Shown: one piece after another, positions 1 through 8,443 of the stretch | Layout: each line of letters starts with the position of its first letter | Position numbering within the stretch: position 1 is the stretch's first letter | DNA from: Liminaster sp964567855 | GTDB lineage: Bacteria > Bacteroidota > Bacteroidia > Bacteroidales > UBA3663 | Direction of reading: 5' to 3' | Length of the DNA: 64,000 bases | Assembly: GCA_964567855.1 (NCBI GenBank) | Contig: CAZMOE010000008.1 | Coordinates: 31,220 to 95,219 of the forward strand | Position numbers and translations under genes: made by a program | The notes under the pieces: generated by a model | Seen by the model: the letters and a program-made list of their open reading frames with translations, nothing else | What the model was told of the DNA's origin: nothing | Databases searched by the model: none

Positions 1-1531
1 AAGGCCAGACAAAACAGGCATCGGAAGGAACCGTCACCGGGACGGAGGGGAACTTTACCGTCTCGCCCTCTGTCGTGACAAGTTCGAACTGTACACCCTG
101 CTTGGCAGTAAGCGGCATCATCCGCAGATAGTTATTGACAAAAAGGAAGCCGCTGCGACCGTCGGTGCGGACACTCCAGCGCAGGTGTTCATCCTTCCGG
201 CCGTTCTCGCTATTGGTAGAAGGGAAAACCGGATCCATATCGCGCATCACTCCACCCCAATCCTGAAGCATCTGATGGAAAACGCGAGTGTTGTGATAAG
301 AATGATTCGTCTGTCCCATCTCTCCGAGCGGCGCCTGAAAGTCATAAGACTTGTAGCAGACGTCATTATGCGCCGTGCTTTTGGAATCCTGCATCTCTCC
401 CATCGAATGGGCGGCTCCGCCGGCACAGGTACTTTCCGGATTCGTTCCTCCGTGATACATATAATAACCGGGCAGATTCGATCCGCTGCCGACTTTGGTC
501 ACGCAAAGGGCCAGTGCATCGCGGTCGAAAATATGAATACGGCGGTGATAGGCGGTCTGCATGCCTCCGCCCAATTCACAGGTAAAATAAGGATAAGCCA
601 GATCGGAACGCTCCATCTCCGTGCTCTGGTTACTGCCGAAAGTCTCGGTAGCGATATTTGCCGAAAGACGGGTCTGCTTGAATGCGAAAGCATCGGGATA
701 AGCACCGGGCATGTCTTCAGCCTTACGTTCCCAAAAGCCGTCGGCATAATCGCCGTAAAGAGGAAGAATCTCGCCGAAGACCTCCCGGCCATTCAGTTTC
801 GGCCAGCCTGTACGGGTATAGAACGGTAAATCATAGCCGATCTCCAAGGCCATCTTCTTCAAGGCCTGATAATAAGGCCACGGACCGCGGCATTCATTCT
901 CCAGCTGCATTCCGATCACCGGGCCGCCGTCTTTCCACAGAAGTCCGCCAACCTGCTTGTAAATGTTTTCATAAAGCAGCCGCACCGCGGCCATAAAACC
1001 CGGAGCGAGACTGCGTAACTTGTACTGTTTTGGGTCTGCGATCGCCTTGTCGACAATCCATTCAGGGAAGCCGCCCTGATATACCTCGCCATGACAGAAA
1101 GGACCGACGCGAATAACCATCGGCATTCCGACTTCAGCGCAAGTTTCGATGAATTTACGAAGATTCCGGTTTCCGCTCCAGTTCCATACGTTCTCTTCCT
1201 CCTCATGATGAATCCAGAAAACATAAGTCGCCACCATGGTCACACCCCCGGCACGCATTTTAAGCAATTCCCGTTTCCAGTCTCTCTCCGGAACGCGGGC
1301 GTAATGAATTTCTCCCATCACGGGCATGACCGCCTCGCCCCCGATCAGAAAACCTTTGTTATCGACAGTGACCGCCGTACCGGCAGGATTCGCAGCAGTA
1401 CCGAACTGAAAGGTTCCGGCAGAACGGGGAAGCGGTTTTTCAAGCTGTAATCGGTAATCTTGTGCCAGCAAAGCGCTGCAGCAATAAAAGAAACCCGCAA
1501 CCGCCAGCAATATGGATCTGTTGTTTCGCAT
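1..1531 (-). CDS. GH35 beta-galactosidase, C-terminus cut by window edge
   Basis: Reading leftward from ATG 1531 gives an open frame of about 510 residues that runs off the window. It starts with a signal peptide (MRNNRSILLAVAGFFYCCSA, then LLAQ), so the enzyme is exported. The body is GH35-like: GEIHYARVP near residue 70, RVGPFCHGEVYQGGFPEW, then QLENEC with the likely acid/base Glu213. CELGGG carries the likely nucleophile Glu319, and YYMYHGGTNP follows. GH35 enzymes remove terminal beta-galactose, which would fit galactan side chains of rhamnogalacturonan I (inference). It follows the sugar permease by 79 bases and probably shares its transcript. Confidence 0.93.
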   Translation of the reverse strand, partial: MRNNRSILLAVAGFFYCCSALLAQDYRLQLEKPLPRSAGTFQFGTAANPAGTAVTVDNKGFLIGGEAVMPVMGEIHYARVPERDWKRELLKMRAGGVTMVATYVFWIHHEEEENVWNWSGNRNLRKFIETCAEVGMPMVIRVGPFCHGEVYQGGFPEWIVDKAIADPKQYKLRSLAPGFMAAVRLLYENIYKQVGGLLWKDGGPVIGMQLENECRGPWPYYQALKKMALEIGYDLPFYTRTGWPKLNGREVFGEILPLYGDYADGFWERKAEDMPGAYPDAFAFKQTRLSANIATETFGSNQSTEMERSDLAYPYFTCELGGGMQTAYHRRIHIFDRDALALCVTKVGSGSNLPGYYMYHGGTNPESTCAGGAAHSMGEMQDSKSTAHNDVCYKSYDFQAPLGEMGQTNHSYHNTRVFHQMLQDWGGVMRDMDPVFPSTNSENGRKDEHLRWSVRTDGRSGFLFVNNYLRMMPLTAKQGVQFELVTTEGETVKFPSVPVTVPSDACFVWP

Positions 1532-1610
1532 GACTGTTATCTTATTTTTTATTTGAAGAATTATTAATGACATATCACCTATTCCTGTGAAAAATCTTCG
1601 GTCCGGACGT

Positions 1611-3008
1611 TCATGCGGAATGAGTCAATTCCCGCTCCAGCTCCTCCAGAGAACGGCCTTTGGTTTCCGGCAACCGACGATAAAAGCAAAAGAACCCGCA
1701 GATGCAAATCGCAGCATAAATCCAAAAGGTTCCGCTACTGCCGAAAGCCATATTCAGCGACGGGAAAGAGAACGTAAGGGTCGTACAGCCCATCCACAAA
1801 GCAAAGGTGCAGGTAGCCATTGCAATTCCACGCACCCGGTTGGGAAAGATCTCGGACAATAGTACCCAGGTGACCGGTCCCAACGACATGGCATAGCAGG
1901 CAATGGCAGCCACTACCAGCACAACCATGAAGAATCCCGTAATGTGAAAATAGTAGCAACTGCCCAGAATGAGATAAATCATTCCAAGACCACCGGCACC
2001 GAACAACATCAGCGAGCGGCGGCCCCAGCGGTCGACCGTATAAAGCGCGACGATCGTGAAAATCACATTCGCAATACCGGTAATGACAATATTGAAAAGG
2101 ACATCACCGACCTGATAGCCGGCAGCCGAAAATATTTCCTGTGCATAGTTGAAAATAACATTCGTGCCGCACCACTGCTGAAATACGGCAATGACAATTC
2201 CCAAAACCAGAACCGCTGCATAACGGCGGGAGAATAGTTCTCTCAGTCCCCCCCTTTCCTGTCGCGCGTCGGTATCGGCAACCTCATGAATATGAGCCAG
2301 GCAGGCATCGGCATAATCTCCGCCTCCCAAGCGGCTCAATGTCGCCCTGGCGCGAGCGGTATATCCCTTCATGGCCTGCCAGCGCGGACTCTCCGGGATA
2401 CAGAATGCAAGCAGGAGAAAGAGCGCCGCCGGCAGGGCTTCGGCCCAGAACATATAGCGCCACCCCTGCTGCCCGTTCCAAGAGGCCAGAATATCGGCGG
2501 CAGTGAAACCCGCCGGGACCGGATCGGCCAATTGCCAGTTGACGATCTGCGCCCCCAGAATGCCGAGCACGATAGTCATCTGATTCAAAGAAACCAACTT
2601 GCCGCGAATCTCCGCCGGAGAAATTTCGGCGATATACATCGGCGACAAGGCCGAAGCAATACCGATACCGATGCCTCCCACAAAACGGGCGATATTAAAC
2701 ATCGTAAAATCATCGTACCAGCCGGTGGCTACAGCCGATACCGTAAAGAGAACGGCCGATACAATGAGCAACGGTTTACGTCCATAACGATCGGAAAGCG
2801 CTCCGGCCACCATGGCACCTATCAGGCAGCCCACCAAAGCGGTCGACATGGCCACGCCCTGCCAGAACGGAGAGTCGGAAATGCTGAAAAAAAGTTCGTA
2901 AAAAGGTTTCGCCCCGCCGATCACGACCCAGTCATAGCCGAAAAGCAAACCTCCCATCGCCGAAACGAGACAAATAAAATAGATGAAGCCACGATTATAA
3001 GTTTTCAT
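1611..3008 (-). CDS. Sugar-porter family MFS permease
   Basis: A 465-residue, 12-helix inner-membrane transporter with the full sugar-porter signature set: GGLLFGYD in helix 1, DRYGRKPLL in the first loop, PMYIAEISPAEIRG, PESPRW, QQWCGTNVIFNY, DRWGRRSLM and a C-terminal PETKGRSLEE. This is the XylE/GalP type of proton-sugar symporter; the sugar cannot be read from sequence. I chose ATG 3008 (MKTYNRG) because the in-frame ATG at 3050 lies upstream of the -7 box at 3040-3047. Its position between a pectin-hydrolase regulator and a beta-galactosidase suggests uptake of a monosaccharide released by the cluster. Confidence 0.92.
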   Translation of the reverse strand: MKTYNRGFIYFICLVSAMGGLLFGYDWVVIGGAKPFYELFFSISDSPFWQGVAMSTALVGCLIGAMVAGALSDRYGRKPLLIVSAVLFTVSAVATGWYDDFTMFNIARFVGGIGIGIASALSPMYIAEISPAEIRGKLVSLNQMTIVLGILGAQIVNWQLADPVPAGFTAADILASWNGQQGWRYMFWAEALPAALFLLLAFCIPESPRWQAMKGYTARARATLSRLGGGDYADACLAHIHEVADTDARQERGGLRELFSRRYAAVLVLGIVIAVFQQWCGTNVIFNYAQEIFSAAGYQVGDVLFNIVITGIANVIFTIVALYTVDRWGRRSLMLFGAGGLGMIYLILGSCYYFHITGFFMVVLVVAAIACYAMSLGPVTWVLLSEIFPNRVRGIAMATCTFALWMGCTTLTFSFPSLNMAFGSSGTFWIYAAICICGFFCFYRRLPETKGRSLEELERELTHSA

Positions 3009-3039
3009 AGTATATAGAATAAATATGTGTTCATGGTGG

Positions 3040-3047
3040 CAAAAGTA
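3040..3047 (-). promoter_or_regulatory. Bacteroidota -7 box (TACTTTTG) for the sugar porter
   Basis: TACTTTTG on the minus strand fits the TAnnTTTG -7 consensus of Bacteroidota sigma-ABfr promoters. It ends 31 bases before ATG 3008. No clear -33 TTG is seen at the usual distance. Confidence 0.55.
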
Positions 3048-3107
3048 CAAAGAAAAATCGACACCGCCGGTGGATAATCGTGCTATTTCATGTGGACAAT
3101 CGTCCCA

Positions 3108-4010
3108 TCATGGAGTTTCTTTCATGTATTGGCTGCGGAAGCGACCGGCAGAGATCCCCATGATCTTCTTGAACGTGCGTGCAAAATACTGGCTGTCACT
3201 GAATCCCAGCTTATAGGCGATCTGCCCGACCGACAAAGGGGTATCGATCAGCAAAAGGCAGGCCTTGTTCACTTTTAAGCGGATAAAATAGTCCAACGGT
3301 GACTGTCCCGTTTCCTCTTGAAAACGACGATAGAAATGGGACCTCGAAAAATGTCCTGCGGCAGCCATTTCCTCAACGCTCAGACGGTTTTCCACATTTT
3401 CCTCCATATAATGAATGACCTTGCCGACGGCATCCGTATCACGTTTTTTCCGATATGCTCCCTTCCGATAGACATTTACATAACGGAAAGTCCCCAGCAG
3501 ATGCTGCAAAACAAGATTCGCATAACCGAGAGCATCGGCATTAAGATTCTTGCTGAGTAAAAAGAATATCTCCTCAAACAAATCGATACGTTCGGCGATC
3601 CGGGAATCATCGGCAGGAGAGATACGTGTCGGAACAGCCAATCCCTCGGCAAGACACGGGGCTTTCAGCCCGTCAAAATGCAACCAATAGATCGACCAGG
3701 GATCTTCCTCTTCGCTGCCATAGGCATGCGCTGCGCCTTTGGGAATCACGATAAACTCATCCTGCGACAATCGGCAACGGCCGCCGGCGACATCGACCCA
3801 ACCGCTGCCATCCCTGACGTAGATGAGAATATACTCCGGGCTGCCGCCCGGACGACGGACATAGTGGAACCGTGCATGGGGAAAATATCCGATGCAGGAA
3901 AGATACAGATCCTGCGAAACCAGGCTCTGTGTCACCTTCCCGACAACGGCCGGAGGTATAGTGAGGAATCGCTGCCCCTCAAATCCGTCCGCTAACTTCG
4001 GTCTGATCAT
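3108..4010 (-). CDS. AraC-family transcriptional regulator (cupin + HTH_18)
   Basis: A 300-residue regulator counted from ATG 4010. The N-terminal half is a cupin-like sugar-sensing domain with PEYILIYVRDGSGWV and FIVIPKGAAHAYGS. The last ~100 residues are a double helix-turn-helix with SRSHFYRRFQEETGQSPLDYF and GFSDSQYFARTFKKIMG, typical of AraC/XylS. It is cytoplasmic and probably controls the adjacent permease and GH35 gene, or the wider pectin cluster (inference from position). An in-frame ATG at 4043 is rejected because it sits upstream of the -7 box at 4031-4038. Confidence 0.93.
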   Translation of the reverse strand: MIRPKLADGFEGQRFLTIPPAVVGKVTQSLVSQDLYLSCIGYFPHARFHYVRRPGGSPEYILIYVRDGSGWVDVAGGRCRLSQDEFIVIPKGAAHAYGSEEEDPWSIYWLHFDGLKAPCLAEGLAVPTRISPADDSRIAERIDLFEEIFFLLSKNLNADALGYANLVLQHLLGTFRYVNVYRKGAYRKKRDTDAVGKVIHYMEENVENRLSVEEMAAAGHFSRSHFYRRFQEETGQSPLDYFIRLKVNKACLLLIDTPLSVGQIAYKLGFSDSQYFARTFKKIMGISAGRFRSQYMKETP

Positions 4011-4030
4011 GGCATACTGATTTATCGGGA

Positions 4031-4038
4031 CAAAGATA
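4031..4038 (-). promoter_or_regulatory. -7 box (TATCTTTG) for the AraC regulator
   Basis: Minus-strand TATCTTTG lies 20 bases before ATG 4010, in the 61-base gap behind the GH28 gene, so the regulator has its own promoter and is not simply the tail of the hydrolase operon. Confidence 0.6.
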
Positions 4039-4071
4039 AGCAAATATTCCGCAACAGAGGATGCCCGGATG

Positions 4072-5718
4072 TTAAAATCCGCCTCCGACTACCGCAGCAG
4101 TCCCTTCACGAAGGGCGACAGGAATCCGATGCGTTCCACAACCGGACGGTTCCGTCAGCGACACACCGGGAACGGTATGGATGAAACGGATATCGGAAGA
4201 TTTTTCTCCCCCGATGATCAAAGTAAGCGAATCGGAAGGTGTGGAAAATCGGACACGGTCGAATGTCACGCGGCGTGCATCTAAAAAATGGATTCTTTCA
4301 TTGTCTGCAGCGATATCCAGATTCCGCAAAGTGAAACCATCGACATCATCCAATGCGCGGACAAGTTCACGGCAATGAATTCGCCCGTTCTCAATGGAAA
4401 CATCCGAAAGCGGCGCCTCCGGAATACAATGCCCGGTCATCAGCCGATCCGCCGAAGCGACAACAAAATCACGTATATGTATATTGCGGACGACGGGAGT
4501 CAAAGGCGTCATCTCTCTGGCGGGAACACGCGCCGCCAGCTCGCCGACATATTTGGACTGCCCCAGCAGATCCCACGTGAAAGCCTCTCTGACATCATTC
4601 ATACGGATACGCTCGCAAAAGAATCCGTCTACCCCTCCCCCTCGGTTACGGCGGGTCTTGAAGCGGACGGCCCGATCGTTACCCTGAAAGACACAATCAT
4701 GCACGTAGACGTTGCGGATATGACCGGCAGTCTCACTGCCGCATGTGATACCGCCATGCCCGCTCAGGGCCAGACAATGACGAATCAGGATATTCTCTGT
4801 CGGACGATTGACGCGGATACCGTCTTCCGCGCGACCGGCTTTCATGGTGAAACAATCGTCTCCGTTGCTGAGTGTACAATATTCTATCAACACATTGCGG
4901 CTTGACTCGATGTCGATTCCATCACCAGTAGGAATACCGACGGAATAAACCGTGACGCCGCGAACAATCACACTGTCGCAGTAGATCGGCACGATATTCC
5001 AAGTCACACCCTGCTTGATGGTGATGCCTTCGATAAGCACGCGACGGCAATCGACAGGCGAAATGGCCTTCGGCCGGTAAAAGGAACGACCACACAGACC
5101 GTCGCCGCCCCTTGCGGCAATCGGGAGACGATAATCTATTTCCTGTTCGATGACTTTCGTATTGCTGCGGGCGGTCCGAACTTCAGTATCAGGCGCCGGC
5201 CCGAAAATAATTCCTCTGCCCGTCACTGCGATATCCTCCTGTCCCAGCGCGTAGATGAAAGCACCCGATCCCATCAGTTCGATGCCCTCCACCCGGGTAA
5301 AAACAGCCGGCTGATAGTCGGCCACACTTCCGCTGAAATGCAATTCAGCCCCTTCGGCAATGTGCAGGTTGACCCGGCTCTTCAACTCAATACGTCCGGA
5401 CCGCCACCGGCCGTGCGGGATGACCACCATACCACCTCCTCGCCGGCTCACCTCGTCGATCAAAGTGTTCACAAGATCTGTGATCATGCTATCCGGTTGG
5501 GCGCCCCGCTCCCGAATGTCTATGCACAAAGCCGGAAATTCCGGACGGTGCAAAGTAGGAAAAAAGAACGGGACACCCTCCGGCGGTACTATTGTATCGG
5601 GCAGGAGTTGTGCCCCCACCTCTCCCATCTCCGGGATAACAACCTGCGGAATAGCCCGGCTTTTTACCATCCAACATATCCCTGCCAAAACGAAAATCCA
5701 TATTCTGCAATTTTTCAT
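4072..5718 (-). CDS. GH28 polygalacturonase / rhamnogalacturonase-type hydrolase
   Basis: A 548-residue secreted right-handed beta-helix enzyme. A short signal peptide (about residues 1-22) precedes a pectin-lyase-fold domain. GH28 landmarks are all present: TGDGIDIESS (Asp266), NGDDCFTMKAG (Asp287-Asp288), SGHGG (His321) and RFKTRR (Arg352, Lys354). The canonical NTD triad reads TGD here, as in many bacterial GH28 members. The family hydrolyses galacturonic-acid linkages in homogalacturonan, xylogalacturonan or rhamnogalacturonan. The GH78 and GH106 neighbours favour a rhamnogalacturonan backbone or its oligosaccharides (inference). It follows the GH78 gene by 15 bases. Confidence 0.93.
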   Translation of the reverse strand: MKNCRIWIFVLAGICWMVKSRAIPQVVIPEMGEVGAQLLPDTIVPPEGVPFFFPTLHRPEFPALCIDIRERGAQPDSMITDLVNTLIDEVSRRGGGMVVIPHGRWRSGRIELKSRVNLHIAEGAELHFSGSVADYQPAVFTRVEGIELMGSGAFIYALGQEDIAVTGRGIIFGPAPDTEVRTARSNTKVIEQEIDYRLPIAARGGDGLCGRSFYRPKAISPVDCRRVLIEGITIKQGVTWNIVPIYCDSVIVRGVTVYSVGIPTGDGIDIESSRNVLIEYCTLSNGDDCFTMKAGRAEDGIRVNRPTENILIRHCLALSGHGGITCGSETAGHIRNVYVHDCVFQGNDRAVRFKTRRNRGGGVDGFFCERIRMNDVREAFTWDLLGQSKYVGELAARVPAREMTPLTPVVRNIHIRDFVVASADRLMTGHCIPEAPLSDVSIENGRIHCRELVRALDDVDGFTLRNLDIAADNERIHFLDARRVTFDRVRFSTPSDSLTLIIGGEKSSDIRFIHTVPGVSLTEPSGCGTHRIPVALREGTAAVVGGGF

Positions 5719-5733
5719 ATCTCAATTCTATCG

Positions 5734-8433
5734 TTATTTCAATTTCAGATTCCGGAACCAATGCCTACCGGAATTCAACCGCTTCACTTTACCATCAGGC
5801 AAATGCACCTCCGCTGTGGTATTAGGCGGCAATACGATCATCCATTCTATACCGGAATCCCGACGGTGCCATTCGCTCCGGATAAGCCCATAAGGCGACC
5901 GATGCGAGGCCACGACCCCGGAGAGCGCCTCCGTATGGAAATCGGGCCTCATGATAACATGTTTGAAACCGGGAATGGAAAGATCGCTGCTGATTCCCGC
6001 CAGATTTTCAAAACACCAAGGCAACAAATCTCCCAACAGCATAACATGATTACCACTATTCATCGAAGGATTGGCGGTATTGCCGTTCCATAATTCCCAG
6101 ATCGTGGTCGCTCCGTTCTTTAGCATATATCCCCAACCGGGATATTCCTCGTTGGAGGCGATCCTGTAAGCAATGTCGCCACAGCCGATAGAAGAAAGGT
6201 AGCGCATCAGCCACTGGATGCCGATCACCCCGCAACTTAAACGTCCCTCATTCTTCTCGACAATCGTCTTGATCAGCGTACGGCGTACAGCCTCTTCCTC
6301 ATTTGCAGGAACAATGCCCATAGCCAATGGCATTAAGTTAGCCGTCACTGTAGAATTGCCATACGTACCCTCTTTCAAAAATTCAGCATTGATCGCCTGG
6401 CATGTTATTGCCGCCTCTTTTTTATAATAATCCGCATCCGCGTTCCTATTCAAACGAACAGCATGACGCGCCATCATCTTGCAAAGATAAAAGTAGTAGC
6501 AAGAAGAGATGAGCCGGCCTTCCGTAACCCGTGCGGGATCTTTGCTGTGAACCAGTGTAAGTTTTTCAGGTGGTACGCACCAATCGCCGTATCGGTCGTA
6601 AGTGATCAATCCTTTGTCATAAGACCTGCCGCGCACATAACGCAACCACTTGTCGATAAAGGGGTAGCATCTGTCCATCGGGCGAAAATCTCCATACTGG
6701 CGATACAGCATCTCGCAACCGAACGGAAGTGCTGCCGGCCAAGTGATATTGGTATTATAAAGCCGCCAATAGGCAGGAGCGACATCGGAAAGCGCTCCCT
6801 CGGGGCGTTGGGAGTCACATATGTCCCGCAACCATTTTCCGTACAACGGATAAACATCCAATAAATAGCTTTCACCCAGACATCCGGTCGTACGATCACC
6901 CAACCACGGCATCCGCTCATCCCGCTGCGGACAATCAATGGGCATTCCCTTATAATTACTACGGATTCCCCGCAAGGCGGCCTGCACAATGCTGTTCAAT
7001 GTCTCATTCCCTTCTATAGTAATATAATTTCCTTCGGCTGATAAATCGTCGCTCAGCAACAAACGCTCCACATCATTGACTTGAAGATCCTTGACGCCGG
7101 TAATTTCCGCATACCGGAAACCGAACCAAGTGAATTCCGGCTGCCACAGGGCCTCCCGACCGTTACCGATATAGAAAGCCGCTTGCTCGGCACTGCGCAA
7201 ATTATCTGTATAAAGCCGTGTGCCATCATGGGAAAGCAATTCGGCGTGCCGGATGCAGACCGTGTCTCCCTTAGCCGGCCGCAAACGGAGACGGAGCACA
7301 CCGGCGCCATTCGTACCGAAGTCAAGAATATAACGTTCCCCATACCGTCGGATATCGACCGGCCTTTCAACCGCATATACCCGCACCGGCTCGGTAATAT
7401 TGCCATGCATTTCACCACCGGGATCACCAACCGTTTCAGCATACGGCCAATTACGGTCGTCATATCCCGGCATCGTCCAACCGGGGAATTCCAATCGGCT
7501 GTCATACATCTCCCCATCATACAAATTGGAGTAACGCACGGCACCTTCGGTATTCAGCCGCCAGGAACTATCGGTCGCAATGGTCTCGGTAGTACCGTCA
7601 GCATATTCAAGAATCAAATCGAGACGCAAACGGGGCGTTCCGTAGGTCGTGCGCACATTAGCCTGGTAGTTCTGGGCCGGAGCAAAAAAATAACCGGCCT
7701 CGACCACAACGCCGATAGCATTATCGTCACCCAACATAGAGGTGACATCATAGCTGTTGTAAGCCACGGTTCGAGTGAAATCGGTAGGTACCGGTGTCAG
7801 CCAGTCATCTCCGACGCGCCTACCATTGAGATACAGAACATAAGTACCTAAGCCAGAAACATGGACAGTGGCACGACGCAGATTGCCGTGAGCGCGAAAT
7901 TCTTTTCTGAAATAACGCCCCGTACAACGACTGTGCTGCGTGCTGCTGTCATGTACAAGCAAAGTGTCGGTACCAATCCACACCCCCCGCCACAGGGAAT
8001 CGTTCAGCAAGCCGGTGGTCCACATCGCGACAGGACTCCAATCGGTATGTTTTTTCCCTGCCACACCACGGACACGCCAAAAATAGGCACGATTGGGCTG
8101 CAAAACAAGTGTGCCGGGGTCAACCCATTGCGAAGTGCTACTCTCGACCCAGCCGGAATCCCAAACATCGCCTTCGCAATGTTCCGCCTTTTCACGAGAA
8201 GAGGAGACAATGAGCCGGTAAGCCGTTTGCCGCACACCGTTACGACCGGAAACCCACTGCCAACCGAAACGCGGCTGCAATTCATCAAGCCCCATAGGGG
8301 CCTCACGGCCTTCGACAGTCAGGGAGGTAAGCTCACAAGATCTCTTTTCCGAAACATGCTTTCCGGAAACTGGTAACATGTGGCCGCTCCATGCGGCCAC
8401 TATAAATAGAAGGTATAATAAGCTCTTTTTCAT
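5734..8433 (-). CDS. GH78 alpha-L-rhamnosidase
   Basis: An 899-residue enzyme with an N-terminal signal peptide (MKKSLLYLLFIVAAWSGHML). In order it shows a fibronectin-like N-domain (LTVEGREAPMGLDELQPRFGW), the Bac_rhamnosid lectin-like domain (GRYFRKEF, VSGLGTYVLYLNG), a central (alpha/alpha)6 barrel and a C-terminal beta domain. The active-site block DCPQRDERMPWLGD at residues 500-513 holds the acidic pair Asp505-Glu506 expected in GH78. TTIWELWNG and SMNSGNHVMLLGD are also typical. It would remove terminal alpha-L-rhamnose in the periplasm or at the surface. Only 10 bases separate it from the upstream six-hairpin gene, so the two are co-transcribed. Confidence 0.95.
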   Translation of the reverse strand: MKKSLLYLLFIVAAWSGHMLPVSGKHVSEKRSCELTSLTVEGREAPMGLDELQPRFGWQWVSGRNGVRQTAYRLIVSSSREKAEHCEGDVWDSGWVESSTSQWVDPGTLVLQPNRAYFWRVRGVAGKKHTDWSPVAMWTTGLLNDSLWRGVWIGTDTLLVHDSSTQHSRCTGRYFRKEFRAHGNLRRATVHVSGLGTYVLYLNGRRVGDDWLTPVPTDFTRTVAYNSYDVTSMLGDDNAIGVVVEAGYFFAPAQNYQANVRTTYGTPRLRLDLILEYADGTTETIATDSSWRLNTEGAVRYSNLYDGEMYDSRLEFPGWTMPGYDDRNWPYAETVGDPGGEMHGNITEPVRVYAVERPVDIRRYGERYILDFGTNGAGVLRLRLRPAKGDTVCIRHAELLSHDGTRLYTDNLRSAEQAAFYIGNGREALWQPEFTWFGFRYAEITGVKDLQVNDVERLLLSDDLSAEGNYITIEGNETLNSIVQAALRGIRSNYKGMPIDCPQRDERMPWLGDRTTGCLGESYLLDVYPLYGKWLRDICDSQRPEGALSDVAPAYWRLYNTNITWPAALPFGCEMLYRQYGDFRPMDRCYPFIDKWLRYVRGRSYDKGLITYDRYGDWCVPPEKLTLVHSKDPARVTEGRLISSCYYFYLCKMMARHAVRLNRNADADYYKKEAAITCQAINAEFLKEGTYGNSTVTANLMPLAMGIVPANEEEAVRRTLIKTIVEKNEGRLSCGVIGIQWLMRYLSSIGCGDIAYRIASNEEYPGWGYMLKNGATTIWELWNGNTANPSMNSGNHVMLLGDLLPWCFENLAGISSDLSIPGFKHVIMRPDFHTEALSGVVASHRSPYGLIRSEWHRRDSGIEWMIVLPPNTTAEVHLPDGKVKRLNSGRHWFRNLKLK

Positions 8434-8443
8434 ATTCTATCTA